Shown: in pieces, positions 1 to 7,147 of the stretch | Numbering within the stretch: the stretch's first letter is position 1 | Layout: the number at the start of each line of letters is the position of its first letter | NCBI GenBank assembly: GCA_938041635.1 | Contig: CALIAD010000118.1 | Location: forward strand, 1-20,151 | DNA: 20,151 bases | Direction: 5' to 3' | DNA from: an uncultured Atopobium sp. | GTDB taxonomy: Bacteria; Actinomycetota; Coriobacteriia; Coriobacteriales; Atopobiaceae | The notes under the pieces: model-generated | What the model was told of the DNA's origin: nothing | The model's input: the letters and a program-made list of their open reading frames with translations, nothing else | Databases searched by the model: none | Made by a program: the position numbers and the translations under genes

Positions 1-369
1 TCATTCATCCAACCCTGAGGTGGGAAGAGATGAAATTGTGGCGTCCAAAAGTCGTTTGTCATAGCGCTCCGCCTTTCGTATTTCTTGCAATTATTATGGC
101 ATGCGCGCGCAAAGTTCGTGCAGGTAGGTTTAATTCGTTTTGAGTTGCGGTACAGTAAATGCATACAACATCCAAGGCCGACGACTGTGACCCGCGCTGC
201 CCGCGCTACCCGCACTGCCCGCGCGACCCGCACCACCCATGCGACCTGCACCCGCACTACCTGCGCAGCCCGCGTTGCCCGCACCGCCCGCGCTGCTCGC
301 ACCGCCCGTGCTAGCCGCACAGGCCGCGACGCAGCCCCGCCGGTCTTGCCCAATCCAGAAAGGATGCCC
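1..369. other. gene-free leader region upstream of pepT
   Basis: No convincing gene is seen in this stretch. Positions 1-18 could be the last codons of an upstream gene ending in TGA, but that is too short to support. The first half is AT/GC mixed and may hold the pepT promoter: TTGAGT around 141 with TACAAC 18 bases further on is a weak candidate. The second half is the 9-bp GC-rich repeat array listed separately. If the promoter lies before the array, the array would be in the pepT 5' untranslated region. Confidence 0.5.
191..331. repeat. degenerate 9-bp tandem array, GC-rich, upstream of pepT
   Basis: About fifteen units of nine bases with the theme CCCGCRCTR follow one another, for example CCCGCGCTG at 191, CCCGCGCTA at 200, CCCGCACTG at 209, CCCGCGCGA at 218 and CCCGCGCTG at 287. 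One unit is shortened to six bases near 245-250. Because the period is a multiple of three, the array reads open in several frames and encodes a low-complexity Arg/Ala/Thr peptide. That falsely lengthens the pepT reading frame. A similar array lies just after pepT. Confidence 0.9.
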
Positions 370-1632
370 ATGTCTGAAACCGCAACTCACCAGCTCCCCG
401 ATGTCGCCGAGCGCTTCATGCGCTACGTGCAGGTTGACTCCCAGTCCAACCCCGACAACGACACCGTCACCCCTTCCACGCCTGCTCAGCACGAGATGGC
501 TCGCTACCTGGGCGAAGAGCTCAAGGCGCTGGGTTGCACCGACGTCACCGTTGACGAGCACGCCTACGTAACCGGCACCTTCGCCGCATCTAAGGGCGCC
601 GAGTCGGCTCCCGCGCTGATGCTCTGCTCGCACCTGGACTCCGTCATCGACGCGCCTGCCTCGGGCATCAAGCCGCACGTCGTCCACTACGAGGGCGGTG
701 ACCTGGTGGCCGGCGTCGTTAACGGCAAGACCATCGCAACCACCCAGGAGCAGGTCCCTGACCTCAAGGATTTTGTGGGCATGGACATCATTTGCTCCGA
801 CGGCTCCACGCTGCTTTCCGCTGACGATAAGGCCGGTGTGGCTGAGATCTGTGCGCTGCTCAAGCGCCTGGGCGACAACCCCGAGCTCGCGCATCCTACG
901 CTCAAGATTGCGTTTGTCCCCGACGAGGAGATCGGTCACGGAGCAAGCTTGCTTGACCTGGACAAACTCGGCGCAGCTTACGGCTACACCGTCGACGGCG
1001 AGGCTCTCGGCGAGTTCAACTACGAGTGCTTCAACGCCGCCCACGCCGACGTCTACTTCAAGGGCGTCATGGTTCACCCCGGTAGCGCCAAGGACGTCAT
1101 GATCAACGCAATTACCGTTGCTTCCGAGTTCCAGCAGATGGTCCCGGCCTTCGAGCGTCCTGAACACACCGAGGGCTACGAGGGCTTCTACCACCCAATC
1201 GCCATCGAGGGCTCCGCGTCCGAGGTCAAGCTTAGCTACATCGTCCGCGACCACGACGCCCAGATCTTTGCCAACCGCCAGCAGGTCCTGCAGGATATCG
1301 CCGCGTTCTTGAACAAGCGATATGGCGAGAATACCGTCCGCGTTGAGATTCACCAGGAGTATCGCAACATGGCCGAGAAGTTCGAGGGCTACGAGTTCCT
1401 GATTGATTATGCGCTTGAGGCAAATCGTGAGGTTGGTATTGAGCCCATGCCTGTTGCCGCTCGTGGCGGCACCGATGGCGCTCAACTCACCTTCCGCGGC
1501 CTGCCATGTCCTAACATTGCTACCGGCGGATATAACGCTCACTCCGTGCGTGAGTTTATCCCCGTGCCAAGCCTTGAAGTCACTGTTGACCTTCTGGAGA
1601 AGCTCGTCGCTAAGTTTGCCGCTCGCGGCTAG
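370..1632 (+). CDS. pepT: peptidase T (tripeptide aminopeptidase)
   Basis: This is a cytoplasmic M20-family metallopeptidase that removes the N-terminal residue from tripeptides, serving peptide utilisation. It is 420 residues from the chosen start, close to the usual family length of about 410. The two-zinc site is visible: H88-x-D90 in CSHLDS, D152 in LSADDKAG, the acid pair E186-E187 in PDEEIGHG, D209 in TVDGE, and H391 in GYNAHSVREF. The reading frame runs open back to 85 only because of the 9-bp repeat array. The ATG at 370 has an AGAAAGG ribosome binding site six bases upstream and begins a normal PepT N-terminus, so the 94-codon extension is rejected. The ATG at 364 is too close to that site to be used. 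The gene is flanked on both sides by GC-rich 9-bp arrays and has no obvious operon partner. Confidence 0.95.
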   Translation: MSETATHQLPDVAERFMRYVQVDSQSNPDNDTVTPSTPAQHEMARYLGEELKALGCTDVTVDEHAYVTGTFAASKGAESAPALMLCSHLDSVIDAPASGIKPHVVHYEGGDLVAGVVNGKTIATTQEQVPDLKDFVGMDIICSDGSTLLSADDKAGVAEICALLKRLGDNPELAHPTLKIAFVPDEEIGHGASLLDLDKLGAAYGYTVDGEALGEFNYECFNAAHADVYFKGVMVHPGSAKDVMINAITVASEFQQMVPAFERPEHTEGYEGFYHPIAIEGSASEVKLSYIVRDHDAQIFANRQQVLQDIAAFLNKRYGENTVRVEIHQEYRNMAEKFEGYEFLIDYALEANREVGIEPMPVAARGGTDGAQLTFRGLPCPNIATGGYNAHSVREFIPVPSLEVTVDLLEKLVAKFAARG

Positions 1633-1633
1633 C

Positions 1634-1757
1634 GCCCGCGCGCTCCGAGCCCGCATCGCCCGCGCTTGCGCCGTCGCACCCGCATCGCACACGAGCCGCG
1701 CCGCCGTGCCGCGCTCGCACTGCCCGCGACCTGCGCCGTTGCATCGCGCGCGACCGT
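1634..1757. repeat. degenerate 9-bp-period GC-rich array downstream of pepT
   Basis: Directly after the pepT stop the sequence turns into GC-rich repeats using the same kinds of unit as the upstream array, such as CCCGCATCG, CCCGCGCTT, CTCGCACTG and CCCGCGACC. It is more eroded, with units of 8-11 bases mixed in. It lies on the same strand orientation as the array at 191-331, so pepT is sandwiched between two related arrays. Confidence 0.75.
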
Positions 1758-1798
1758 TTGACGTGCAGCTTTGCCATTCATAGCTAGATTTCTACCGT

Positions 1799-1846
1799 CT
1801 ACGCTCCCGTTCACCCTTGTCAACAAAATGGTGTGCGGGAGCGTAG
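1799..1846. promoter_or_regulatory. long inverted repeat before the membrane protein gene
   Basis: CTACGCTCCCG (1799-1809) is perfectly repeated in reverse complement at 1836-1846. Four more base pairs (CACC at 1812-1815 with GGTG at 1830-1833) lie inside, and the loop holds a small TTGT/ACAA stem. No run of T follows, so it is not a typical intrinsic terminator in either direction. It could be a leader hairpin or a protein-binding site for the gene at 1899; the sequence does not say which. Confidence 0.55.
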
Positions 1847-1898
1847 CATAATTATGAAGGGTTATTGTTCTTTTTTTCACGGAGTAAGGGAGGTCGCA

Positions 1899-2441
1899 AT
1901 GCTCGCAGTGTTTTTTGGAATTGTTGTCGTTGCGGCACCCGTCATAGCTGCGTTTTTAGAGCACTCGGGAAACGTTGGAATTTCCGAGCGTCGCCACAGC
2001 CATCACGATACCTACGTGACTCCTGCCGCGCTTACACGTTCGCTCATTATTGACATGGCATTTGTCAGTGCAATCGCAGTTATTCTCGGCTGGCTTTGCT
2101 ACGTTAATGTATTTACGCCAAACCCAGACATTGTTATGGCGTTTTTTGCGTCCTTCTCGGTTGTCATGTTTATGGCGTGGTACATCTTGAGTCGTTATAA
2201 GGTCTCGCTTTTTGATGACGAGATGGTTGTAGTGCCCTTTGTAGGCTCTGAAATTTCCATCAACTACCAGGACATTAAGCGCATGGAGTGGGTTGGTGGC
2301 CGTCGGGGCTCCGGGTTTAGAGATCTTCTAATTTTGACTTCGAATGCGTCAAAGGTGCGTCTCTCGGGTATGATTGGATTAGACCAAGTGTTGCTCAAGA
2401 TTGATCGCTTTGATGTCTTGGCACATAGTTCAACTAGATAG
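1899..2441 (+). CDS. hypothetical membrane protein with C-terminal PH-like region
   Basis: I do not recognise a named family. The 180-residue product has three hydrophobic segments, at about 2-20, 49-71 and 77-99. A soluble tail of about 80 residues follows (KVSLFDDEMVVVPFVGSEISINYQDIKRMEW...). That tail looks like the beta-rich bacterial PH-like domains often found after membrane spans (inference). A His/Arg-rich loop (RRHSHHD, 31-37) lies between the first two spans. The start was set at the ATG at 1899 because AGGGAGG precedes it by five bases. An upstream ATG at 1854 and a GTG at 1833 are in frame but lack a good site, and the GTG lies within the inverted repeat. No operon link is obvious: a 15-bp repeat array separates it from the next gene. 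Confidence 0.75.
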   Translation: MLAVFFGIVVVAAPVIAAFLEHSGNVGISERRHSHHDTYVTPAALTRSLIIDMAFVSAIAVILGWLCYVNVFTPNPDIVMAFFASFSVVMFMAWYILSRYKVSLFDDEMVVVPFVGSEISINYQDIKRMEWVGGRRGSGFRDLLILTSNASKVRLSGMIGLDQVLLKIDRFDVLAHSSTR

Positions 2442-2454
2442 AAGTACAATGCTG

Positions 2455-2559
2455 CGACTTAGCTTGTGTCGGCTTAGCTCGTGTCAGCGTAGAGCGTGCC
2501 AGCGTAGAGCGTGCCAGCGTAGAGCGTGCCAGCGTAGAGCTTGCCAGCTTGGAGCTGCT
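2455..2559. repeat. 15-bp tandem array, seven units
   Basis: Seven consecutive 15-base units are seen. Three are identical (CAGCGTAGAGCGTGC at 2485, 2500 and 2515), the one at 2530 has one change, and units at 2455, 2470 and 2545 are more diverged. Eroded traces continue to about 2600. The array starts 14 bases after the stop of the membrane protein gene and ends about 80 bases before the next start. On the minus strand it reads as a repeated ARSTL peptide, which is a by-product of the period. Confidence 0.92.
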
Positions 2560-2641
2560 TTGGCGTAGGGCTGCGTCCGCTTGGACTGCGACGCGCGTTG
2601 CGTTTGCCCAGCTGTGCAGCATGCAGTAACGGGGGACGTTT

Positions 2642-3499
2642 GTGATTAAGCTTGTTTTATCTGATATGGACAATACGCTGGTACCCTTTGGGAACAGACG
2701 CGTGTCGGACTTCACGCGCAAAGCTATTCACACGCTCCTGGAAGAAACAGACATCGCTTTTGGCCCTTGTACCGGCCGAGATTACGTTGAGCTGATGCGT
2801 CTTTTCAGCCTCGATGAGGCATGTATGCAGACAGGAGTTATGTCTACCGGCAAGCGCGTGCTGTACAAGGGCAAGACTATCTCGCTCTCTATCTTCGATC
2901 ACAAAACGTTGCAGGGTGTCGCAGATGCTCTTGCTGACGAGAAGAACATGTTCTTGGTCTGCTATCCAGAGAAGACTAATCTCTTTAACCCGGCATATGT
3001 TGTCGGTCCGCTGGACAAAGACATTCTCGCCGATTACGAGCGCAAACTGGTGTTTGTCTCGGGCATTGTTGATCAAGTCCCGGACGACGTCGATTTTGTT
3101 GCCGCAACAATTGCGTGCCCAGGCACGGAGGAGGACATGGAGCGCTGTCGCCAAAAGGTGGCCGCAGCTTGTCCAGACGTGTACACCATGTCGGTGGTCC
3201 CTCAGTGGTTTGACGTGCTGCCCAAGGGTGTGTCCAAGCTGACCGGCTTTGAAACGCTCCTGGAAAGAACGGGCATTTCTCCAGAAGAGGTGCTTGTTTT
3301 TGGAGATGGCGAGAATGACGTCGAGATTTTAAGTAAAGTTCCGCACTCGGTGGCGGTGGCAAATGCAATTCCAGAGGTCAAGCAGGTAGCAAAGCACCAC
3401 GTAGGTGCATCTGCAGATGACGGCGTTGCGCATGCCTTGCTTGAGCTGGTACGCGCAACAAAAGCAGGGGAGACTCCCCGTTTTATGATGGAGAACTAG
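2642..3499 (+). CDS. Cof-type HAD hydrolase (HAD-IIB), first of a tandem pair
   Basis: This is a cytoplasmic haloacid dehalogenase superfamily phosphatase of the Cof/IIB type, which dephosphorylates sugar phosphates or similar small metabolites. The exact substrate cannot be read from the sequence. Of its 285 residues, motif I is LSDMDNTL with nucleophile D8 and acid/base D10. The motif III lysine is K195 in VLPKGVSKLTG, and motif IV is FGDGENDVEIL (about 220-230), which binds magnesium. The start is a GTG with GGGGGAC shortly upstream. The central cap region differs clearly from the neighbour's, so this is not a recent duplication. It ends one base before the next HAD gene, so the two are almost certainly co-transcribed. 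Confidence 0.92.
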   Translation: MIKLVLSDMDNTLVPFGNRRVSDFTRKAIHTLLEETDIAFGPCTGRDYVELMRLFSLDEACMQTGVMSTGKRVLYKGKTISLSIFDHKTLQGVADALADEKNMFLVCYPEKTNLFNPAYVVGPLDKDILADYERKLVFVSGIVDQVPDDVDFVAATIACPGTEEDMERCRQKVAAACPDVYTMSVVPQWFDVLPKGVSKLTGFETLLERTGISPEEVLVFGDGENDVEILSKVPHSVAVANAIPEVKQVAKHHVGASADDGVAHALLELVRATKAGETPRFMMEN

Positions 3500-3500
3500 C

Positions 3501-4298
3501 ATGATTAGACTCATTGCATCGGACATGGACGGTACGCTACTGGACCAGAATTCCGAGGTTCCGCCAGAGACATTTGAGCTCATCGAAGAGCTGTACAAGC
3601 GCGGCGTTCACTTTGTGGCAAGCTCAGGTCGTCGTTACGATACGCTGCGTTGGCTGTTTGAGCCGGTCGCGGATAAGATTGACTACGTGGCCTCTCTTGG
3701 CACGCAGGTCTATGTAGAGAACGAGGTCATCGACCGCGAGGTTTTCTCGTCAGCTTCTATTCGTAAGCTGTTTGAGTTGACATCCGAGTTTGACTGCATT
3801 CACCTGGTTGTTTATGACCGCACGCATACGTATCTGCTGGACGATCAGAGTTCGTTTGTGCGTGAGTTGGATAAAGACCTACCAAACGCCGAGCGCGTGT
3901 TTGATCCGCCTTCACCTGACGTTAGCATCATCAAGGCTGCTATTTGCTGCGATTCAAGGGCTCGCTCCATGGATATGGCTATGATTCTTGAGCGCGAGAT
4001 GGGCGATAGACTTTCGTTTATGCCTTCTGGAGAGACCTGGATTGACGTGGTGCCTCGTGGTGTGAACAAGGCTACAGGACTTGAGCAGATTCGCAGGTAC
4101 TATGGCATTTCTCGCGACGAGATTGCCGTGTTTGGCGATTCTATGAACGATTACGCTATGCTGCGTTATGCGGGCACTGCATACGTTATGGACAACGCTC
4201 GCTACGCGCTCAAAACAATTGCCTCCAAGGTCATTGCACCCAACACCGAGCAGGGCGTCCAGAAAGAAATGCGTCGAATTCTGGAAGAGCTGGCGTAA
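3501..4298 (+). CDS. Cof-type HAD hydrolase (HAD-IIB), second of a tandem pair
   Basis: This is a second HAD-IIB phosphatase, 265 residues, probably acting on a different phosphorylated metabolite from its neighbour. Motif I is ASDMDGTLLD (D8, D10), motif II is the serine region VASSGRR near 39-45, the motif III lysine is K190 in VPRGVNKATGL, and motif IV is FGDSMNDYAML (about 211-221). The ATG lies one base after the preceding stop, with GGAG just upstream inside the end of the previous gene. This is typical translational coupling. Substrate is unknown. Confidence 0.93.
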   Translation: MIRLIASDMDGTLLDQNSEVPPETFELIEELYKRGVHFVASSGRRYDTLRWLFEPVADKIDYVASLGTQVYVENEVIDREVFSSASIRKLFELTSEFDCIHLVVYDRTHTYLLDDQSSFVRELDKDLPNAERVFDPPSPDVSIIKAAICCDSRARSMDMAMILEREMGDRLSFMPSGETWIDVVPRGVNKATGLEQIRRYYGISRDEIAVFGDSMNDYAMLRYAGTAYVMDNARYALKTIASKVIAPNTEQGVQKEMRRILEELA

Positions 4299-4387
4299 GG
4301 GCTTGGCGCCGTTTACCAAATTGTTCAGCATGACCATTTGGCGATAATTTCATACCGTTAGCCCCGTTCCTTTCCAAGTTTGATGGA

Positions 4388-4410
4388 CTTATTTCGAGAG
4401 TTGAAATAAG
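4388..4410. promoter_or_regulatory. candidate operator (8-7-8 inverted repeat) upstream of the ROK regulator
   Basis: CTTATTTC (4388-4395) and GAAATAAG (4403-4410) form a perfect inverted repeat with a 7-base spacer, 35 bases before the regulator's start. ROK-family repressors such as NagC and Mlc bind AT-rich inverted repeats (family knowledge), so autoregulation by the downstream gene is a reasonable inference. As RNA it could also form a short hairpin, but no T run follows. Confidence 0.5.
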
Positions 4411-4445
4411 GTAGTACAGACAGAAATGGAGAGGAGGGGACACGT

Positions 4446-5507
4446 ATGTCAATTGTCAGCACTAAAGATATTGCCTATTCCAATAAACGTGCCGTTATTA
4501 AAGCATTGTGCGAGAAAAACGCTCTGTCTCGTGTTGAATTGGCTCGTGAATTATCTCTTTCTCCTAGTACCGTTACTACTATTGTTCAAGATTTGCTTCA
4601 GTCAAAAATGGTTGAAGAAAGCTCAGAGCGCGTAGTAACCGCTGGTAGATCAAAGACGCTTCTGCAACTTGCTCCAGAGTTTGGTCTCTTGGGACTTGTT
4701 CGGGTTTCTCGCCAGAGTCAGGAACTTGTGCTCGTTGACATGGCTCTTAACGAGTACGCTCGTACCACGCTGTCAGAAGAGGCTCCTTCGGGAGAAACTC
4801 TACTTGAAAGTATTAAAACTGCTCTTACAAGGTTTATTGTTGACGGCTCAATTCTTAAGGGAATTGGAGTTCTGCTTGAGGGCGATGTACTTGAATCAGA
4901 GCTTTCCGTCATGTATTCAACGGGTCATGATTCGGCAACAATTTCCCTGGTACAAGCGTTAGAGAGTTCCTTCAGGGTAGTGGTGAAGCAATTTGAGCAG
5001 AGTGACTTTGCTCTTTCTCAAGTAGAAAGCTCAAACAACATTGAGGATGTTTCTTCATACTTGCATCTCTCATTTGGAACTCGAGTTGTAGCTCAAGTTG
5101 TCAGCAATAACACCCCTCTTCCTATGAAAGAAGGATTAAACGCAGACATTACTCAGCAACTTGTGAGCGTAGACGGCCTGCAACTTGATAAGTTAATGAA
5201 CCTTATCAGCACGGTTCAGAGTCTATTTTCTCTTGATGCTGTGGTTGTATCTGTGCCCGAAGAAGATATCTCTACTTCTTTGATTAAGGAAGATACGCTA
5301 AATAAGGCGTTGTCTACTCCTGCCTTTTTGGCGCAAAAATTTGCTCAGTTTGAAGCATTTCCAAAACTAATCGTAACAAGAATGACTTCAACAAACTTAT
5401 TAATAGATGCTGTTTCTGCTCTAAGGTTTGCTTGTCTTTGTCCAGAAACTGTCCAGCTTTGGAAACGGGTGCTTGTTTCTGGTTGGCGTCCAGCAAGTTC
5501 TACGTAG
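4446..5507 (+). CDS. ROK-family-like transcriptional regulator
   Basis: This is a DNA-binding regulator, probably a repressor, of the downstream permease and enzyme genes. Residues about 14-75 form a MarR-like winged helix-turn-helix as in NagC/XylR ROK proteins (RAVIKALCEKNALSRVELAREL then SLSPSTVTTIVQDLL). A basic wing ending in AGRSKTLL and the typical LAPEFGLLGLVRVSRQ transition follow. The remaining 280 or so residues have the length of a ROK domain. However, the ATP-binding DxGxT signature, the zinc-binding Cys cluster and the ExGH sugar motif are not visible, so ligand sensing has probably changed. The start has GGAGGGG upstream, and a candidate operator lies 35 bases before it. Regulation of the 5751-11306 genes is inferred from position. 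Confidence 0.75.
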   Translation: MSIVSTKDIAYSNKRAVIKALCEKNALSRVELARELSLSPSTVTTIVQDLLQSKMVEESSERVVTAGRSKTLLQLAPEFGLLGLVRVSRQSQELVLVDMALNEYARTTLSEEAPSGETLLESIKTALTRFIVDGSILKGIGVLLEGDVLESELSVMYSTGHDSATISLVQALESSFRVVVKQFEQSDFALSQVESSNNIEDVSSYLHLSFGTRVVAQVVSNNTPLPMKEGLNADITQQLVSVDGLQLDKLMNLISTVQSLFSLDAVVVSVPEEDISTSLIKEDTLNKALSTPAFLAQKFAQFEAFPKLIVTRMTSTNLLIDAVSALRFACLCPETVQLWKRVLVSGWRPASST

Positions 5508-5750
5508 TAAATCGGTAAGACTTACGCAGGTTATGTGCAGGAAACCAGCAAGGCTTGCGTAAGAAGCCAGCAAGGTAGATGTAGGGAAGTAGTACGCTAT
5601 GTGCCGCGCTGGAACAAAGGTGTTTCTCGACTTTGTCTGCTCATCAAAGTCGTCAACATGGTGCTGAGGCATCTATAGAAGTACGTGTAGGTTGTTTGAA
5701 GGAAAGATAGCTGCACTTGCTATCAAACAATGTGTTCCTAAGGAGGAAAC
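5508..5750. promoter_or_regulatory. regulatory-looking spacer between regulator and permease with several inverted repeats
   Basis: No gene is seen. Several repeat structures are. CTTACGCA (5521-5528) pairs with TGCGTAAG (5556-5563). CGACTTTG (5628-5635) pairs with CAAAGTCG (5645-5652). GATAGC (5706-5711) pairs with GCTATC (5719-5724) across a 7-base spacer. TTGTTTGA (5692-5699) pairs with TCAAACAA (5723-5730). The word CCAGCAAG occurs three times (5490, 5545, 5567). The last two inverted repeats share sequence just upstream of a near-perfect AAGGAGG ribosome binding site (5740-5746), so they could control the permease by repressor binding or by alternative RNA folds. Confidence 0.5.
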
Positions 5751-7052
5751 ATGGTTCAGGGTATTTTGATCCTCTTGGTCTTTGTGGCTGTAGCTGCATT
5801 GATGATGACTAAGAAGATTCCAACTCTGCTTGCCCTGCCACTGATGGCCATTTTGATTTGTGTCATCGCAGGCGTTCCAATGTTTGGAAAAGACGGCGAC
5901 GGAAAAGAAATTGGCTGGCTGACATCAGTATTTGAGGCTGGCACCGTCCGCATGGGCGCCGCAATCATGGCTGTTATTTTTGGCGCATGGTTGGGTCAGC
6001 TTATGAACAAGACTGGTGTTACCGAGACAATTATCAAGAAAAGTGCAGAGCTTGGTGGCGATAAGCCCCTGGTAATCACCTTGATTATGTCTATTGCAGT
6101 AGCTGTCCTCTTTACTACACTTTCTGGCTTGGGATCCATCATCATGGTTGGCTCAATCGTCCTGCCAATTTTGATTTCTGTTGGTGTTCCCGCAGCTAGT
6201 GCAGCATGTATCTTCTTGATGTCATTTACCACTGGTCTGGCACTCAATATTGCCAACTGGACAACCTTCGCAAAGCTTTTCAACCTAGACATTGCTCAGG
6301 TTCAGGGCTTTGAGGTTTATCTTGCTGTTGCAACTGGTATTGCAACTTTGATTATGATTGTTGTTGAGTTCAAGCGTAATGGCATTAAGTTTGCCTTCAG
6401 CGCTCCAGTTGCTGAGCAGAGCAACTCCAAGCAGCTCACCGGTGTTGCTGGTGGTCTTGCAATGCTTACTCCACTCATTCCTATTGTGCTTGTTGCTTTC
6501 TTGAAGGTTCCTGTTACTCCAGCATTTACCGTTGGTATTCTGTGGTGCCTGCTGTTTACCTCCAAGAGCTTTAGCAAGGCAATGAACCTTCTTGCAAAGA
6601 CTTGCTATGACGGCGTAACCGACGCTGGTCCTGCAATTATCCTGATGGTTGGCATTGGTATCCTTTACCTTGCAGTTACCAACCCAACGGTTAAGGCAGT
6701 TCTTAACCCATTCCTGCTTGGCATCATGCCACAGAACCTTATTGCATACATCGTCTTCTTTGCGGTCCTCTCGCCATTGGCTCTGTATCGTGGACCTATG
6801 AACATGTTTGGTCTTGGTTCTGGCATCGCAGCTCTTATCATTGGCCTGAACACCCTGAATCCTCTTGCTGTTATGGGCGCATTCCTCGCTGCAGAGCGCA
6901 TCCAGGCAGGTGGTGACCCAACCAATACTCAGAACGTTTGGACTGCAAACTTCTGCGAGGTTGACGTCAACACCGTTACTCGTAAGATGCTTCCTTACCT
7001 CTGGGCAGTTTCCATCTTTGGTGTAATTCTGTCTGGTGTTCTGTACTTCTAA
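5751..7052 (+). CDS. ion-transporter-superfamily permease (GntP/CitMHS-like), substrate unknown
   Basis: This is an integral membrane carrier of 433 residues with about 11-12 hydrophobic spans. It starts with a membrane segment (GILILLVFVAVAALMM) and has the two-halved layout of the ion transporter (IT) superfamily, which imports organic anions by ion coupling. The signature-like stretch around residues 123-150 (SGLGSIIMVGSIVLPILISVG) and its second-half counterpart near 345-365 (ALYRGPMNMFGLGSGIA) look like the substrate- and ion-binding hairpins of that group. The polar segment 208-228 is probably the central loop between halves. It has the best Shine-Dalgarno in the window. Given the HyuA-like enzyme and oxidoreductase downstream, it probably imports their substrate, perhaps a carboxylate or a cyclic amide/imide. 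The exact family assignment is tentative. Confidence 0.75.
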   Translation: MVQGILILLVFVAVAALMMTKKIPTLLALPLMAILICVIAGVPMFGKDGDGKEIGWLTSVFEAGTVRMGAAIMAVIFGAWLGQLMNKTGVTETIIKKSAELGGDKPLVITLIMSIAVAVLFTTLSGLGSIIMVGSIVLPILISVGVPAASAACIFLMSFTTGLALNIANWTTFAKLFNLDIAQVQGFEVYLAVATGIATLIMIVVEFKRNGIKFAFSAPVAEQSNSKQLTGVAGGLAMLTPLIPIVLVAFLKVPVTPAFTVGILWCLLFTSKSFSKAMNLLAKTCYDGVTDAGPAIILMVGIGILYLAVTNPTVKAVLNPFLLGIMPQNLIAYIVFFAVLSPLALYRGPMNMFGLGSGIAALIIGLNTLNPLAVMGAFLAAERIQAGGDPTNTQNVWTANFCEVDVNTVTRKMLPYLWAVSIFGVILSGVLYF

Positions 7053-7063
7053 GTTCTGACCTT

Positions 7064-7106
7064 GGGGCGAGAAGACCCTCTTGTTGTGGTCTTCTCGCCT
7101 CGTTTT
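7064..7106 (+). terminator. intrinsic terminator or attenuator between permease and HyuA-like gene
   Basis: GGCGAGAAGACC (7066-7077) and GGTCTTCTCGCC (7088-7099) form a perfect 12-bp stem, extendable by about three wobble or Watson-Crick pairs, with a 10-base loop and TTTT following at 7103-7106. It lies 11 bases after the permease stop and 41 bases before the next start. If the cluster is one operon, this would lower expression of the enzyme genes relative to the permease. Confidence 0.85.
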
Positions 7107-7147
7107 ATCTTTGCAGCTGATGGATTGCTGTAAATCAAGGAGGAAAC

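Noticed and set aside
30..142. 37-codon open frame with a GGTGGGAAG upstream
   Set aside because: Too short, no recognisable features and no supporting context.
85..369. 94-codon N-terminal extension of pepT
   Set aside because: It is made largely of the 9-bp repeat array and encodes an Arg/Ala/Thr low-complexity peptide; the ATG at 370 has a ribosome binding site and gives the family's usual length.
130..1692. 520-codon open frame on the minus strand opposite pepT
   Set aside because: It is a mirror frame caused by GC-rich codon bias and the repeat arrays; PepT on the plus strand has all catalytic motifs.
2434..2721. 95-codon minus-strand frame with repeated ARSTL peptide
   Set aside because: The peptide repeat simply translates the 15-bp DNA array, and the frame overlaps the start of a well-supported HAD gene.
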